From positions 1-22,587 of the forward strand of contig NWUY0300102498.1 of the NCBI GenBank assembly GCA_004151065.3: a DNA stretch of 22,587 nt, written 5' to 3'. The position numbers and the translations under genes are program-made. Of this stretch, positions 20,497 to 22,587 are shown piece by piece. The stretch comes from Larix sibirica. Its lineage: Eukaryota; Streptophyta; Pinopsida; Pinales; Pinaceae. The stretch's first letter is position 1. Each line of letters starts with the position of its first letter. Under the pieces are notes generated by a model. It was not told the origin of the DNA and searched no databases. It saw nothing but the letters and a program-made list of their open reading frames with translations.

Positions 20497-20766
20497 TCAT
20501 AAGTTGAAATAGCACCACAAATCTCAACCTCCAAGTAAACTCATGAAATACTTATCTTCCCATTTTTTCAATAAATCCTTATTTTATTCCATAAAAGTAA
20601 CAAGTTAAGTTTTATATAGAAGTTGTCAATTATGCCTCGTGATTAAATCAATCAATGATTCTCTTACATGGGTCTAAGCATCTCAATATAAGACATGTTT
20701 GGAGTTTGGACTCTCATTTACACGTGTTCATTTAGTCCACTCACTAAAGCCTCAATATCTTATTTT

Positions 20767-21138
20767 GATTTAGATTTTACCTCCAAGGTTGAGGAGCTTA
20801 GAGTCTAATTGTGTGGAGTGAAAATTGACAACAAGCCTCAATATCAATCATCTTCCCTATGTCAGATTGTTCTCATCCAAAGGGGATGAACGAATGCCAC
20901 CTAAAAACCAGATTGTTCTTATCCAAAAGGGGTGAAGGAAACCTTGTCTAGGACATAGATTTGATTTTTAGATCAATATCCAATCAGGGACTTTATATTT
21001 TATTTGCTTCAGATTTTATGTCCAAGGCTCATGAGTTTAGAGTTTGACTATGGAGAGAGAAATTTCAAAAAGAGATCCCCTCAATCATCTTTCGAGGTGT
21101 CAGATTGTTCTCATTAAGGGAATGAACGAAGGCATGTA
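20767..21138. repeat. Imperfect direct repeat, period about 240 bp
   Basis: Two segments (about 20768-20905 and 21007-21138) align: AGATTTTACCTCCAAGG with AGATTTTATGTCCAAGG, then GAGCTTAGAGTCT with GAGTTTAGAGTTT, and CAGATTGTTCTCATCCAAAG with CAGATTGTTCTCATTAAGG, both followed by GAACGAA. An extra partial copy of the last motif sits at about 20909-20945 (CAGATTGTTCTTATCC). They probably derive from an old tandem duplication. Confidence 0.8.
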
Positions 21139-21286
21139 CTTTTTAATCTATCTTAGATGGCATACATCATATTCACTCTTAGGCCCACTAGGCTCCTCTC
21201 TGAGTGAAAATATCACTCCTAGGCTCTCACTCACTACCCTCTCTTTATATATAATATTAAATTATTTAATAAAATAAGTTTTATAA

Positions 21287-21640
21287 ACAACTCACAATCA
21301 TCACTAACTCATTTAAAAAATGAATAGACGGTTACACAAGTGACAACCATTACCAACCCACGTAAAGAGTTAATTAAATACTATTTTTTTTTTAATACCC
21401 ACACAACAAAGTACACATAAACAAGTGACAACCATTACCAACCCACTTAAAAACATAAATTAACTTTTGGATATTGGATTTTTTTCCAATACCCAAACAC
21501 CAAAGTACACATAACATAATTGAACAATATATTCCAATTTTCATTAAACAACTCACAACCATTACCAACCCACTTAAAAACATGAATCAACTTTTGTGTA
21601 TTGAATTTTTTTCCAATACCCAAACAAAAAAGTACACATT
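21287..21640. repeat. Three to four degenerate tandem units with an internal hairpin
   Basis: The words ACAACCATTACCAACCCAC and AAAGTACACATA recur in the same order at about 21345-21420, 21427-21512 and 21556-21640, with a more degenerate leading copy near 21287. In the second and third units TATTGGA or TATTGAA, a T-run and TCCAATA form a short self-complementary element. The minus-strand frame 21392-21583 and the plus-strand frames across this array are composition artefacts. Confidence 0.8.
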
Positions 21641-21796
21641 GTATGACATTTTCTTTTAGCTACTCAAAGCCATTAGCCATTTTCCATATCCCACATTCAA
21701 TTATAATACTACTTTTAAATAATTATGAATTTATTTTATTATATATCTATATAAATATTTTTTTCACCTTTTCACTTATTGGTTGTGCATAATGAA

Positions 21797-21844
21797 GAGG
21801 TGATTTCTATCATTTTCTTCGAGGCGATTTCTATCATTTTTCTC
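21797..21844. repeat. 24-bp tandem duplication
   Basis: GAGGTGATTTCTATCATTTT plus CTTC (21797-21820) is followed by a copy starting GAGGCGATTTCTATC (21821-21844) with a few differences, including T versus C at the fifth base. Confidence 0.9.
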
Positions 21845-22157
21845 TATTTTTCAACTAGAGAAAGGTTTTTATTTGAACACCAACCGCAATATCTAGTAGT
21901 GCAATATCCAGTACTTAGTGCAAACTGATAAATGTTCGTTAGAATGCCTAAATCATTAAGGATATCAAGTGAAGCATGCAACGAAGGTAGCTAACTTAAA
22001 GAAGATTAAAGCACTCAAGCAATTGGGTTCACACACATACAAATTATTATTTTCACAATATATATAGGTTATTCATCACAGTGATTAGTATGGTTAATAT
22101 ATATTAGGATTATTAAGTGTATTGAATATATTGAAAAAAGAGAGAGAAATAATAAAT

Positions 22158-22500
22158 ATTCTTCAACATGCCATTTTTATATTTGATAGTGGTGAAAATG
22201 ATTTAAGTGTTAAGGTCATTATGGTTTTCATAATCTTGAGGTTCTGAAAAGTAATTGAGTTATGAAATGTGTTAAAGTTGTATCTTATATTGATGATAAT
22301 GATGATTACTATCCCATATGATTAATGATATCTATAAAAAGAATAAAAAAAATCAAGCCAAATATTTTTCAGAATGTCATTTTTATATTTGAACATGATG
22401 GAAATGAAAGTACCAAGGTTACTATGATTTTCACGAGGCAGGGGTTGTTAAAGAGTAAGTTATGAATTTGAGTAAAATCATGTGTTATACTATTAAGGAT
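22158..22500. repeat. Imperfect direct repeat, offset about 206 bp
   Basis: CATTTTTATATTTGA occurs at about 22172 and 22378. Both are preceded by AATATT plus CTTCA or TTTCA and followed by similar GTGGTGAAAATGA/GATGGAAATGA, AAGGTCATTATGGTTTTCA/AAGGTTACTATGATTTTCA and AGTTATGAA stretches. Two diverged copies of one unit, purpose unknown. Confidence 0.75.
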
Positions 22501-22509
22501 ATGGCATGG

Positions 22510-22587
22510 TTATGTCCATTGGATGTAGCTTGGGTGGTTGGGATGAATGATTGTATCCTCCCTACCTAAGTTCAATTCTTGTAAGTG
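22510..22587 (+). mobile_element. Possible start of a tRNA-derived SINE, cut by the window end
   Basis: TAGCTTGGGTGG (22526-22537) resembles the RNA polymerase III A box and AGTTCAATTC (22569-22578) a B box, 31 bases apart, the normal distance in tRNAs and plant SINE heads. The B-box CpG-derived position reads CA (TTCAA for TTCGA), as expected of an old copy. The sequence between does not fold into a proper tRNA anticodon arm by eye, so a SINE is more likely than a tRNA gene. The tail lies beyond the window. Confidence 0.45.

Noticed and set aside
1-22587. CRISPR array, bacterial operon, organelle genes or rRNA
   Set aside because: Repeat units lack spacer structure, and no ribosomal, plastid or mitochondrial gene sequence is recognisable.

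Overview
The window looks like repeat-dominated nuclear DNA of a seed plant. It is AT-rich, has no intact gene, and is filled with decayed transposable elements. The best-supported relics are a Ty1/copia element, the gag of a Ty3/gypsy-type element, and a DUF4283 plus zinc-knuckle ORF1 of a LINE-like element. Their age, and the resemblance of the DUF4283 block to proteins I know from conifers, suggest a large, slowly purged genome such as a gymnosperm. That placement is inference; the sequence does not name the species. The reading frames longer than 60 codons are fragments of these relics, shadows of them, or chance.

Layout, left to right. 1-1213: a long terminal repeat (LTR) read on the minus strand, running off the left edge. 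Its terminus TGTAATGTCCCC abuts the interior of a plus-strand Ty3/gypsy-type gag relic (1214-2839), so the LTR appears to have landed inside that gag. The gag carries a long acidic C-terminal part that I do not recognise, and no protease or polymerase follows it. 2840-7610: about 4.8 kb with no recognisable gene, only two short tandem duplications and AT-rich tracts. 7611-12616: one nearly complete but long-dead copia element on the plus strand. It has both LTRs, a tRNA-Met-type primer site, gag, protease, integrase, reverse transcriptase, RNase H and a polypurine tract. Its LTRs differ at about a fifth of positions by hand alignment. 12617-15420: two plus-strand stretches with frame-coherent coding traces whose family I cannot name. 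15421-17100: a possible minus-strand gypsy-type LTR with a primer-site-like motif. 17630-18665: the LINE-like ORF1 relic on the minus strand. 18666-22500: AT-rich DNA with a perfect hairpin, a three-copy 60-bp tandem repeat and several larger imperfect direct repeats. 22510-22587: a tRNA-like A box and B box that may start a SINE, cut by the window end.

The parts do not form a pathway. They are layers of old insertions. A common theme is decay by premature stops at former Trp, Gln and Arg codons, many in CAG/CTG context, as expected from deamination of methylated cytosines. I found no convincing new biological system. The least explained items are the gag-only relic with its unknown C-terminal domain and the unassigned coding relic at 14.1-15.4 kb.
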